From: Hetaerina americana
Lineage: Eukaryota; Arthropoda; Insecta; Odonata; Calopterygidae
Reading direction: 5' to 3'
Length of the DNA: 64,000 bases
Assembly: GCA_022747635.1 (NCBI GenBank)
Contig: JAKTNV010000006.1
Span: 92,836,234-92,900,233, forward strand
Shown here: piece after piece, positions 23,100 to 35,700 of the stretch
How positions within the stretch are numbered: the stretch's first letter is position 1
Layout: each line of letters begins with the position of its first letter
Notes under the pieces: model-generated
What the model saw: only the letters and a program-made list of their open reading frames with translations
Told to the model about the DNA's origin: nothing
Database searches by the model: none
Translations under genes and position numbers: made by a program

Positions 23100-26000
23100 A
23101 CTAAAAGAGAGCCCAAATTTCTAAAAATATTGCGAAAAACAACAATCTTCTGTTTTAAAGTGAATGTTTGAGGTGTATAGAAGGCATTTATTTCATGTTT
23201 AGAAATTTTAATTTTGTCATTTTTCCATGAAAAGTGCCAATACCCGCCCTTTGGGTTCTAGGTGAAAATCTTACTCAACACAAATCAAACAAAAATGTAT
23301 CAAGGTGTGTATTGTTGTTCATTTTCATCAAATTAACAAAATAAAACCCAGAATTAATCCTGAAAGACAACATATGAGCATAAAAGATGCTTCAGCGCAA
23401 GTGTTAATGTTACTAAAAGAGCCCAAATTTCTAAAAATATTGCGAAAAAACACCAATCTTCTGTTTTAGAGTAAATGTTTGAGGTGTATAGAAGGCATTT
23501 ATTCCATTTTTAGAAAATTTAATTTTTCATATTTTTCCATGAAAAGTGCCCTTTAGGTTCTAGGTGAAAATCTTACTCAACACAAATCAAACAAAAATGT
23601 ATCCCAGGTGTGTATTGTTGTTCATTTTCATCAAATAAACAAAATAAAACCCAGAATAAATCCTGAAAGACAAAAAAAGATAATAAAAGATGCTTCAGCC
23701 CCAAGTGTTAATGTTAATAAAAAAAGCCCAAATTTCTAAAAATATTGCGAAAAACAACAATCTTCTGTTTTAGAGTGAATGTTTGAGATGTTTAGAAGGC
23801 TTTTATTTCATTTTTAGAAAATTTAATTTTTTACATTTTTCCATGAAAAGTGCCAATACCCCTCCATTTGGGTTCTAGGTGAAATTCTCACTCAACACAA
23901 ATCAAACAAAAATGTATCCAAGGTGTGTACTGTTGTTCATTTTCATCAAATAAAAAAAAATAAAACCCAGAATTAATCCAGAAAGACAAGAAATGAGCAT
24001 AAAAAGATGCTTCAGCGCAAGTGTTAATGTCATTAAAAGAGCCCAAATTTCTAAAACTACTGCGAAAAACAACAATCTTCTGTTTTAGAGTGAATGTTTG
24101 AGGTGTTTAGAAGGCATTTATTTCATTTTTAGAAAATTTAAATTTCATATTTTTCCATGAAAAGTGCCAATACCCCCCCCCTTTGGGTTCTAGGTGAAAA
24201 TCTCACTCGACACAAATCAAACAAAAATTTATCCAAGGTGTGTATTGTTGTTCATTTTCATCAAATAAACACAATAAAACCCAGAATTAATCCTGAAAGA
24301 CAATAAAAGACCATAAAAGATGCTTCAGCCCAGGTGTTAATGTTACTAAAAGAGCCCAAATTTCTAAAAATATTGCAAAAAACAACAATCTTCTGTTTTT
24401 GAGTGAATGTTTGAGGTGTATAGAAGGCATTTATTTCATGTTTAGAAATTTTAATTTTGTCATTTTTCCATGAAAAGTGCCAATACCCCCCCTTTGGGTT
24501 CTAGGTGAAAATCTTACTCAACACAAATCAAACAAAAATGTATCCAAGGTGTGTATTGTTGTTCATTTTCATCAAATAAACAAAATAAAACCCAGAATGA
24601 ATCCTGAAAGACAAGAAATAAGCATAAAAGATGCTTCAGCGCAGGTGTTAATGTTACTAAAAGAGCCCAAATTTCTAAAAATATTGCGAAAAACAATAAT
24701 CTTCTGTTTTAGAGTGAATGTTTGAGGTGTATAGAAGGCATTTATTTCATGTTTAGAAAATTTAATTTTTCACATTTCTCCATGAAAAAGTGCCAATACC
24801 CCTCCATTTTGGGTTCTAGGTGAAATTCTCACTCAACACAAATCAAACAAAAATGTTTCCATGGTGTGTACTGTTGTTCATTTTCATCAAATAAACAAAA
24901 TAAAACCCAGAATTAATCCTGAAAGACAAGAAATGAGCATAAAAGATGCTTCAGCGCAAGTGTTAATGTTACTAAAAGAGCCCAAATTTCTAATAATATT
25001 GCGAAAAACAATAATCTTCTGTTTTAGAGTGAATGTTTGAGGTGTATAGAAGGCATTTATTTCATGTTTAGAAATTTTAATTTTGTCATTTTTCCATGAA
25101 AAGTGCCAATACCCCCCCCTTTGGGTTCTAGGTGAAAATCTTACTCAACACAAATCAAACAAAAATGTATCCAAGGTGTGTATTGTTGTTCATTTTCATC
25201 AAATAAACAAAATAAAACCCAGAATTAATCCTGAAAGACAAGAAATGAGCATAAAAGATGCTTCAGCGCCAGTGTTAATGTCATTAAAAGAGCCCAAATT
25301 TCTAAAAATACTGCGAAAAACAACAATCTTCTGTTTTAGAGTGAATGTTTGAGGTGTTTAGAAGGCACTTATTTCATTTTTAGAAAATTTAATTTTTCAC
25401 ATTTTTCCATGAAATGTGCCAATACCCCCCCCTTAGGGTTCTAGGTGAAAATCTCACTCGACACAAATCAAACAAAAATGTTTCCATGGTGTGTACTGTT
25501 GTTCATTTTCATCAAATAAACAAAATAAAACCCAGAATAAATCCTGAAAGACAAGAAATGAGCATAAAAGATGCTTCAGCCCAGGTGTTAATGTTACTAA
25601 AAGAGCCCAAATTTCTAAAAATATTGCGAAAAACAACAATCTTCTGTTTTAGAGTGAATGTTTGAGGTGTTTAGAAGGCATTTATTTCATTTTTAGAAAA
25701 TTTAATTTTTCACATTTTTCCATGAAAAGTGCCAATACCCCTCCATTTGGGTTCTCGGTGAAATTCTCACTCAACACAAATCAAACAAAAATGTTTCCAT
25801 GGTGTGTAACTGTTGATCATTTTCATCAAATAAACAAAATAAAACCCAGAATTAATCCTGAAAGACAAGAAATGAGCATAAAAAGATGCTTCAGCGCAAG
25901 TGTTAATGTTACTAAAAGAGCCCAAATTTCTAATAATATTGCGAAAAACAATAATCTTCTGTTTTAGAGTGAATGTTTGAGGTGTATAGAAGGCATTTAT

Positions 26001-26770
26001 TTCATGTTTAGAAATTTTAATTTTGTCATTTTTCCATGAAAAGTGCCAATACCCCCCCTTTGGGTTCTAGGTGAAAATCTTACTCAACACAAATCAAACA
26101 AAAATGTATCCAAGGTGTGTATTGTTGTTCATTTTCATCAAATAAAACAAAATAAAAACCCAGAATTAATCCTGAAAGACAAGAAATGAGCATAAAAGAT
26201 GCTTCAGCGCCAGTGTTAATGTCATTAAAAGAGCCCAAATTTCTAAAAATATTGCGAAAAACAACAATCTTCTGTTTTAGAGTGAATGTTTGAGGTGTTT
26301 AGAAGGCATTTATTTCATTTTTAGAAAATTTAATTTTTCACATTTTTCCATGAAAAGTGCCAATACCCCCCCCCCCTTTGGGTTCTAGGTGAAAATCTCA
26401 CTCGACACAAATCAAACAAAAATGTATCCAAGGTGTGTATTGTTGTTCATTTTCATCAAATAAACAAAATAAAACCCAGAATAAATCCTGAAAGACAAGA
26501 AATGAGCATAAAAGATGCTTCAGCGCAAGTGTTAATGTTACTAAAAGAGCCCAAATTTCTAAAAATATTGCGAAAAACAATAATCTTCTGTTTTAGAGTG
26601 AATGTTTGAGTTGTATAGAAGGCATTTATTTCATGTTTAGAAATTTAAATTTTGTCATTTTTCCATGAAAAGTGCCAATACCCCCCTTTTGGGTTCAAGG
26701 TGAAAATCTTACTCAACACAAATCAAACAAAAATGTATCCAAGGTGTGTATTGTTGTTCATTTTCATCAA
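23100..26770. other. Segment enriched in one-base homopolymer insertions
   Basis: Extra bases in A, C or T runs cluster here. Examples: AGAGAGCCC near 23,107, GCGAAAAAACACC near 23,446, GCCCCAAGTG near 23,697, AATAAAAAAAGCCC near 23,716, a nine-A run near 23,952, CATAAAAAGATG near 24,000 and 25,880, GAAAAAGTG near 24,786, GTGTAACTG near 25,806, AATAAAACAAAATAAAAACCC near 26,143, an 11-base C-run at 26,366-26,376 and ATCAAAATAAAC near 26,767. Against copy 1, all nine length differences between 24,865 and 26,770 are insertions in copy 2. From 26.8 to 44.7 kb I saw none except the whole monomer. Poor consensus accuracy is the likeliest cause. Confidence 0.7.
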
Positions 26771-29700
26771 AATAAACAAATTAAAACCCAGAATAAATCC
26801 TGAAAGACAATAAAAGATCATAAAAGATGCTTCAGCCCAAGTGTTAATGTTACTAAAAGAGCCCAAATTTCTAAAAATATTGCGAAAAACAACAATCTTC
26901 TGTTTTAGAGTGAATGTTTGAGTTGTATAGAAGGCATTTATTTCATGTTTAGAAATTTAAATTTTGTCATTTTTCCATGAAAAGTGCCAATACCCCCCTT
27001 TTGGGTTCTAGGTGAAAATCTTACTCAACACAAATCAAACAAAAATGTATCCAAGGTGTGTATTGTTGTTCATTTTCATCAAATAAACAAAATATAACCA
27101 AGAATAAATCCTGAAAGACAATAAAAGATCATAAAAGATGCTTCAGCCCAAGTGTTAATGTTACTAAAAGATCCCAAATTTCTAATAATATTGCGAAAAA
27201 CAATAATCTTCTGTTTTAGAGTGAATGTTTGAGGTGTATAGAAGGCATTTATTTCATGTTTAGAAATTTTAATGTTGTCATTTTTCCATGAAAAGTGCCA
27301 ATACCCCCCCTTTGGGTTCTAGGTGAAAATCTTACTCAACACAAATCAAACAAAAATGTATCCAAGGTGTGTATTGTTGTTCATTTTCATCAAATAAACA
27401 AAATAAAACCCAGAATTAATCCTGAAAGACAAGAAATGAGCATAAAAGATGCTTCAGCGCCAGTGTAAATGTCATTAAAAGAGCCCAAATTTCTAAAAAT
27501 ACTGCGAAAAACCACAATCTTCTGTTTTAGAGTGAATGTTTGAGTTGTTTAGAAGGCATTTATTTCATTTTTAGAAAATTTAATTTTTCACATTTTTCCA
27601 TGAAAAGTGCCAATACCCCCCCCTTAGGGTTCTAGGTGAAAATCTCACTCGACACAAATCAAACAAAAATGTTTCCATGGTGTGTACTGTTGTTCATTTT
27701 CATCAAATAAACAAAATAAAACCCAGAATAAATCCTGAAAGACAAGAAATGAGCATAAAAGATGCTTCAGCCCAGGTGTTAATGTTACTAAAAGAGCCCA
27801 AATTTCTAAAAATATTGCGAAAAACAACAATCTTCTCTTTGAGAGTGAATGTTTGACGTGTATAGAAGGCATATATTTCATGTTTAGAAATTTTAATTAT
27901 CATATTTTTCCATGAAAAGAGCCCTTTGGGTTCTAGGTGAAAATCTCACTCGACACATCAAACAAAAATGTTTCCATGGTGTGTATTTTTGTTCATTTTC
28001 ATCAAATTAACAAAATAAAACCCAGAATTAATCCTGAAAGACAACATATGAGCATAAAAGTTGCTTCAGCGCAAGTGTTAATGTTACTAAAAGAGCCCAA
28101 ATTTCTAAAAATATTGCGAAAAACAACAATCTTCTGTTTTAGAGAAAATGTTTGAGGTGTGTAGAAGGCATTTATTCCATTTTTAGAAAATATAATTTTT
28201 CATATTTTTCCATGAAAAGTGCCCTTTCGGTTCTATGTGAAAATCTCACTCAACACAAATCAAACAAAAATGTTTCCATGGTGTCTATTGTTGTTCATTT
28301 TTATCAAATAAACAAAATAAAACCCAGAATGAATCCTGAAAGACAAGAAATAAGCATAAAAGATGCTTCAGCGCAGGTATTAATGTTACTAAAAGAGCCC
28401 AAATTTCTAAAAATATTGCGAAAAACAATAATCTTCTGTTTTAGAGTGAATTTTTGAGGTGTATAGAAGGCATTTATTTCATGTTTAGAAAATTTAATTT
28501 TTCACATTTCTCCATGAAAAGTGCCAATACCCCTCCATTTGGGTTCTAGGTGAAATTCTCACTCAACACAAATCAAACAAAAATGTTTCCATGGTGTGTA
28601 CTATTGTTCATTTTCATCAAATAAACAAAATAAAACCCAGAATTAATCCTGAAAGACAAGAAATGAGCATAAAAGATGCTTCAGCGCAAGTGTTAATGTT
28701 ACTAAAAGAGCCCAAATTTCTAAAAATATTGCGAAAAACAATAATCTTCTGTTTTAGAGTGAATGTTTGAGGTGTATAGAAGGCATTTATTTCATGTTTA
28801 GAAATTTTAATTTTGTCATTTTTCCATGAAAAGTGCCAATACCCCCCTTTCGGGTTCTAGGTGAAAATCTTACTTGACACAAATCAAACAAAAATGTATC
28901 CAAGGTGTGTATTGTTGTTCATTTTCATCAAATATACAAAATAAAACCCAGAATAAATCCTGAAAGACAATAAAAGATCATAAAGATGCTTTTGCCCAAG
29001 TGTTAATGTTACTAAAAGAGCCCAAATTTCTAAAAATATTGCGAAAAACAACAATCTTCTGTTTTAGAGTGAATGTTTGAGGTGTTTAGAAGGCTTTTAT
29101 TTCATTTTTAGAAAATGTAATTTTTTACCTTTTTCCATGAAAAGTGCCAATACTTCCCCCTTTGGGTTCTAGGTGAAAATCTCACTCGACACAAATCAAA
29201 CAAAAATGTATCCAAGGTGTGTATTGTTGTTCATTTTCATCAAATAAACAAAATAAAACCCAGAATGAATCCTGGAAGACAATAAATGATCATAAAAGAT
29301 GCTTCAGCCCAGGTGTTAATGCTACTAAAAGAGCCCAAATTTCTAAAAATATTGCGAAAAACAACAATCTTCTGTTTTAGAGTGAATGTTTGAGGTGTTT
29401 AGAAGGCTTTTATTTCATTTTAAAAAAAAATTTAATTTTTTACATTTTTCCATGAAAAGTGCCAATACCCCCCCCTTTGGGTTCTAGGTGAAAATCTCAC
29501 TCGACACAAATCAAACAAAAATGTATCCAAGGTGTGTATTGTTGTTTATTATCATCAAATAAACAAAATAAAACCCAGAATGTATCCTGAAAGACAATAA
29601 ATGATCATAAAAGATGCTTCAGCCCAGGTGTTAATGTTACTAAAAGAGCCCAAATTTCTAAAAATATTGTGAAAAACAACAATCTTCTGTTTTAGAGTGA

Positions 29701-32700
29701 ATGTTTGAGGTGTTTAGAAGGCATTTATTTCATTTTTAGAAAATTTAATTTTTCACTATTTTCCATGAAAAGTGCCAATACCCCCCCCTTTGGGTTCTAG
29801 GTGAAAATCTCACTCGACAAAAATCAAACAAAAATGTATCCAACGTGTGTATTGTTGTTCATTTTCATCAAATAAACAAAATAAAACCCAGAATGAATCC
29901 TGACAGACAATAAATGATCATAAAAGATGCTTCAGCCCAGGTGTTAATGTTACTAAAAGAGCCCAAATTTCTAAAAATATTGCGAAAAACAACAATCTTC
30001 TGTTTTAGAGTGAATGTTTGAGGTGTTTAGAAGGCATTTATTTCATTTTTAGAAAATTTAATTTTTCACATTTTTCCATGAAAAGTGCCAATACCCCCCC
30101 CTTTGGGTTCTAGGTGAAAATCTCACTAGACACAAATCAAACAAAAATGTATCCAACGTGTGTATTGTTTTTCATTTTCATCAAATAAACAAAATAAAAC
30201 CCAGAATGAATCCTGAAAGACAATAAAAGATCATAAAAGATGCTTCAGCGCAGGTGTTAATGTTACTAAAAGAGCCCAAATTTCTAAAAATATTGCGAAA
30301 AACACTAATCTTCTGTTTTAGAGTGAATGTTTGAGGTGTATAGAAGGCATTTATTTCATGTTTAGAAAATTTAATTTTTCACATTTCTCCATGAAAAGTG
30401 CCAATACCCCTCCATTTGGGTTCTAGGTGAAATTCTCACTCAACACAAATCAAACAAAAATGTTTCCATGGTGTGTACTGTTGTTCATTTTCATCAAATA
30501 AACAAAATAAAACCCAGAATTAATCCTGAAAGACAAGAAATGAGCATAAAAGATGCTTCAGCGCAAGTGTTAATGTTACTAAAAGAGCCCAAATTTCTAA
30601 AAATATTGCGAAAAACAATAATCTTCTGTTTTAGAGTGAATGTTTGAGGTGTATAGAAGGCATTTATTTCATGTTTAGAAATTTTAATTTTGTCATTTTT
30701 CCATGAAAAGTGCCAATACCCCCCCTTTGGGTTCTAGGTGAAAATCTCACTCGACACAAATCAAACAAAAATGTATCCAAGGTGTGTATTGTTGTTCATT
30801 TTCCTCAAATAAACAAAATAAAACCCAGAATTAATCCTGAAAGACAATAAAAGATCATAAAAGATTCTTCAGCCCAGGTGTTAATGTTACTAAAGAGCCC
30901 AAATTTCTAAAAATATTGCGAAAAACAACAATCTTCTGTTTTAGAGTGAATGTTTGAGGTGTATAGAAGGCATTTATTCCATTTTTAGAAAATTTAATTT
31001 TTCATATTTTTCCATGAAAAGTGCCCTTTGGGTTCTATGTGAAAATCTCACTCAACACAAATCAAACAAAAATGTTTCCATTGTGTGTATTGTTGTTCAT
31101 TTTCATCAAATAAACAAAATAAAACCCAGAATTAATCATGAAAGACAAGAAATGAGCATAAAAGATGATTCAGCGCAAGTGTTAATGTTACTAAAAGAGC
31201 CCAAATTTCTAAAAATATTGCGAAAAACAATAATCTTCTGTTTTAGAGTGAATGTTTGAGGTGTATACAAGGCATTTATTTCATGTATAAAAAATTTAAT
31301 TTTTCACATTTCTCCATGAAAAGTGCCAATACCCCTCCATTTGGGTTCTAGGTGAAATTCTCACTCAACACAAATCAAACAAAAATGTTTCCATGGTGTG
31401 TACTGTTGTTCATTTTCATCAAATAAAAAAAATAAAACCCAGAATTAATCCTGAAAGACAAGAAATGAGCATAAAAGATGCTTCAGCGCAAGTGTTAATG
31501 TTACTAAAAGAGTCCAAATTTCTAAAAATATTGCGAAAAACAATAATCTTCTGTTTTAGAGTGAATGTTTAAGGTGTATAGAAGGCATTTATTTCAAGTT
31601 TAGAAATTTTAATTTTGTCATTTTTCCATGAAAAGTGCCAATACCCCCCCTTTGGGTTCTAGGTGAAAATCTTACTCAACACAAATCAAACAAAAATGTA
31701 TCCAAGGTGTGTATTGTTGTTCATTTTCATCAAATAAACAAAATAAAACCCAGAATAAATCCTGAAAGACAATAAAAGATCATAAAAGATGCTTCAGCCC
31801 AGGTGTTAATGTTACTAAAAGAGCCCAAATTTCTAAAAATATTGAGAAAAACAACAATCTTCTGTTTTAGAGTGAATGTTTGAAGCGTATAGAAGGCATT
31901 TATTTCATGTTTAGAAAATTTAATTTTTCACATTTCTCCATGAAAAGTGCCAATACCCCTCCATTTGGGTTCTAGGTGAAATTCTCACTCAACACAAATC
32001 AAACAAAAATGTTTCCATGGTGTGTACTGTTGTTCATTTTCATCGAATAAACAAAATAAAACCCAGAATTAATCCTGAAAGACAAGAAATAAGCATAAAA
32101 GATGCTTCAGCGCAGGTGTTAATGTTACTAAAAGAGCCCAAATTTCTAAAAATATTGCGAAAAACAACAATCTTCTGTTTTAGAGTGAATGTTTGAGGTG
32201 TTTTGAAGGCTTTTATTTCATTTTTAGAAAATTTAATTTTTTACCTTTTTCCATGAAAAGTGCCAATACCCCTCCATTTGGGTTCTAGGTGAAATTCTCA
32301 CTCAACACAAATCAAACAAAAATGTATCCAAGGTGTGTATTCTTGTTCATTTTCATCAAATAAACAAAATAAAACCCAGAATGAATCCTGAAAGACAATA
32401 AAAGATCATAAAAGATGCTTCAGCCCAGGTGTTAATGTTACTAAAAGGGCCCAAATTTCTAAAAATATTGCGAAAAACAACAATCTTCTGTTTTAGAGTA
32501 AATTTTTGAGGTGTATAGAAGGCATTTATTCCATTTTTAGAAAATTTAATTTTTCATATTTTTCCATGAAAAGTGCCCTTTGGGTTCTATGTGAAAATCT
32601 CACTCAACACAAATCAAACAAAAATGTTTCCATGGTGTGTATTGTTGTTCATTTTCATCAAATAAACAAAATAAAACCCAGAATGAATCCTGAAAGACAA

Positions 32701-35700
32701 GAAATAAGCATAAAAAATGCTTCAGCGCAGGTGTTAATGTTACTAAAAGAGCCCAAATTTCTAAAAATATTGCGAAAAACACTAATCTTCTGTTTTAGAG
32801 TGAATGTTTGAGGTGTATAGAAGGCATTTATTTCATGTTTAGAAAATTTAATTTTTCACATTTCTCCATGAAAAGTGCCAATACCCCTCCATTTGGGTTC
32901 TAGGTGAAATTCTCACTCAACACAAATCAAACAAAAATGTTTCCATGGTGTGTACTGTTGTTCATTTTCATCAAATAAACAAAATAAAACCCAGAATTAA
33001 TCCTGAAAGACAAGAAATGAGCATAAAAGATGCTTCAGCGCAAGTGTTAATGTCATTAAAAGAGCCCAAATTTCTAAAAATACTGCGAAAAAAAACAATC
33101 TTCTGTTTTAGAGTGAATGTTTGAGGTGTTTAGAAGGCATTTATTTCATTTTTAGAAAATTTAAATTTCATATTTTTCCATGAAAAGTGCCAATACCCCC
33201 CCCTTTGGGTTCTAGGTGAAAATCTCACTCGACACAAATCAAACAAAAATGTATCCAAGGTGTGTATTGTTGTTCATTTTCATCAAATAAACACAATAAA
33301 ACCCAGAATTAATCCTGAAAGACAATAAAAGATCATAAAAGATGCTTCAGCCCAGGTGTTAATGTTACTAAAAGAGCCCAAATTTCTAAAAATATTGCGA
33401 AAAACAAGAATCTTCTGTTTTTGAGTGAATGTTTGAGGTGTATAGAAGGCTTTTATTTCATGTTTAGAAATTTTAATTTTGTCATTTTTCCATGAAAAGT
33501 GCCAATACCCCCCCTTTGGGTTCTAGGTGAAAATCTTACTCAACACAAATCAAACAAAAATGTATCCAAGATTTGTATTGTTGTTCATTTTCATCAAATT
33601 AACAAAATAAAACCCAGAATTAATCCTGAAAGACAACATATGAGCATAAAAGATGCTTCAGCGCAAGTGTTAATGTTACTAAAAGAGCCCAAATTTCTAA
33701 AAATATTGCGAAAAACAACAATCTTCTGTTTTAGAGTAAATGTTTGAGGTGTATAGAAGGCATTTATTCCATTTTTTGAAAATTTAATTTTTCATATTTT
33801 TCCATGAAAAGTGCCCTTTGGGTTCTATGTGAAAATCTCACTCAACACAAATCAAACAAAAATGTTTCCATGGTGTGTATTGTTGTTCATTTTCATCAAA
33901 TAAACAAAATAAAACCCAGAATGAATCCTGAAAGACAAGAAATAAGCATAAAAAATGCTTCAGCGCAGGTGTTAATGTTACTAAAAGAGCCCAAATTTCT
34001 AAAAATATTGCGAAAAACAACAATCTTCTGTTTTAGAGTGAATGTTTGAGGTGTTTAGAAGGCATTTATTTCATTTTTAGAAAATTTAATTTTTCACTAT
34101 TTTCCATGAAAAGTGCCAATACCCCCCCCTTTGGGTTCTAGGTGAAAATCTCACTCGACACAAATCAAACAAAAATGTATCCAAGGTGTGTATTGTTGTT
34201 CATTTTCATCAAATAAACAAAATAAAACCCAGAATGAATCCTGACAGACAATAAATGATCATAAAAGATGCTTCAGCCCAGGTGTTAATGTTACTAAAAG
34301 AGCCCAAATTTCTAAAAATATTGCGAAAAACAACAATCTTCTGTTTAAGAGTGAATGTTTGAGGTGTTTAGAAGGCATTTATTTCATTTTTAGAAAATTT
34401 AATTTTTCACATTTTTCCATGAAAAGTGCCAATACCCCCCCCTTTGGGTTCTAGGTGAAAATCTCACTAGACACAAATCAAACAAAAATGTATCCAAGGT
34501 GTGTATTGTTTTTCATTTTCATCAAATAAACAAAATAAAACCCAGAATGAATCCTGAAAGACAATAAAAGATCATAAAAGATGCTTCAGCGCAGGTGTTA
34601 ATGTTACTAAAAGAGCCCAAATTTCTAAAAATATTGCGAAAAACACTAATCATCTGTTTTAGAGTGAATGTTTGAGGTGTATAGAAGGCATTTATTTCAT
34701 GTTTAGAAAATTTAATTTTTCACATTTCTCCATGAAAAGTGCCAATACCCCTCCATTTGGGTTCTAGGTGAAATTCTCACTCAACACAAATCAAACAAAA
34801 ATGTTTCCATGGTGTGTACTGTTGTTCATTTTCATCAAATAAACAAAATAAAACCCAGAATTAATCCTGAAAGACAAGAAATGAGCATAAAAGATGCTTC
34901 AGCGCAAGTGTTAATGTTACTAAAAGAGCCCAAATTTCTAAAAATATTGCGAAAAACAATAATCTTCTGTTTTAGAGTGAATGTTTGAGGTGTATAGAAG
35001 GCATTTATTTCATGTTTAGAAATTTTAATTTTGTCATTTTTCCATGAAAAGTGCCAATACCCCCCCTTTGGGTTCTAGGTGAAAATCTCACTCGACACAA
35101 ATCAAACAAAAATGTATCCAAGGTGTGTATTGTTGTTTATTATCATCAAATAAACAAAATAAAACCCAGAATGTATCCTGAAAGACAATAAATGATCATA
35201 AAAGATGCTTCAGCCAAGGTGTTAATGTTACTAAAAGAGCCCAAATTTCTAAAAATATTGCGAAAAACAACAATCTTCTGTTTTAGAGTGAATGTTTGAG
35301 GTGTTTAGAAGGCATTTATTTCATTTTTAGAAAATTTAATTTTTCACATTTTTCCATGAAAAGTGCCAATACCCCCCCCTTTGGGTTCTAGGTGAAAATC
35401 TCACTCGACACAAATCAAACAAAAATGTATCCAAGGTGTGTATTGTTGTTCATTTTCATCAAATAAACAAAATAAAACCCAGAATGAATCCTGACAGACA
35501 ATAAATGATCATAAAAGATGCTTCAGCCCAGGTGTTAATGTTACTAAAAGAGCCCAAATTTCTAAAAATATTGCGAAAAACAACAATCTTCTGTTTTAGA
35601 GTGAATGTTTGAGGTGTTTAGAAGGCATTTATTTCATTTTTAGAAAATTTAATTTTTCACATTTTTCCATGAAAAGTGCCAATACCCCCCCCTTTGGGTT

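Larger units (their letters stand above)
19525..24864 (+). repeat. Satellite segment between the two 25-kb copies, units 64-80
   Basis: These 17 units have no block-level counterpart in the window. If the 25,186-bp period holds, they are the 5' part of copy 2, with their partners upstream of position 1. Unit starts: 19555, 19868, 20170, 20483, 20796, 21108, 21428, 21741, 22053, 22368, 22679, 22994, 23306, 23609, 23924, 24239, 24550. The segment contains a second trimer register (20,796-22,367), a 22.4-23.6 kb stretch resembling 15.2-17 kb (shared A-run, ACCCGCCCTTT), and the left part of the homopolymer-insertion segment. Confidence 0.85.

Noticed and set aside
26366..26376. C-run as a quadruplex-forming element
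   Set aside because: Each unit has only one C-run. Four closely spaced G or C tracts are not present, so an ordinary intramolecular quadruplex is not supported.
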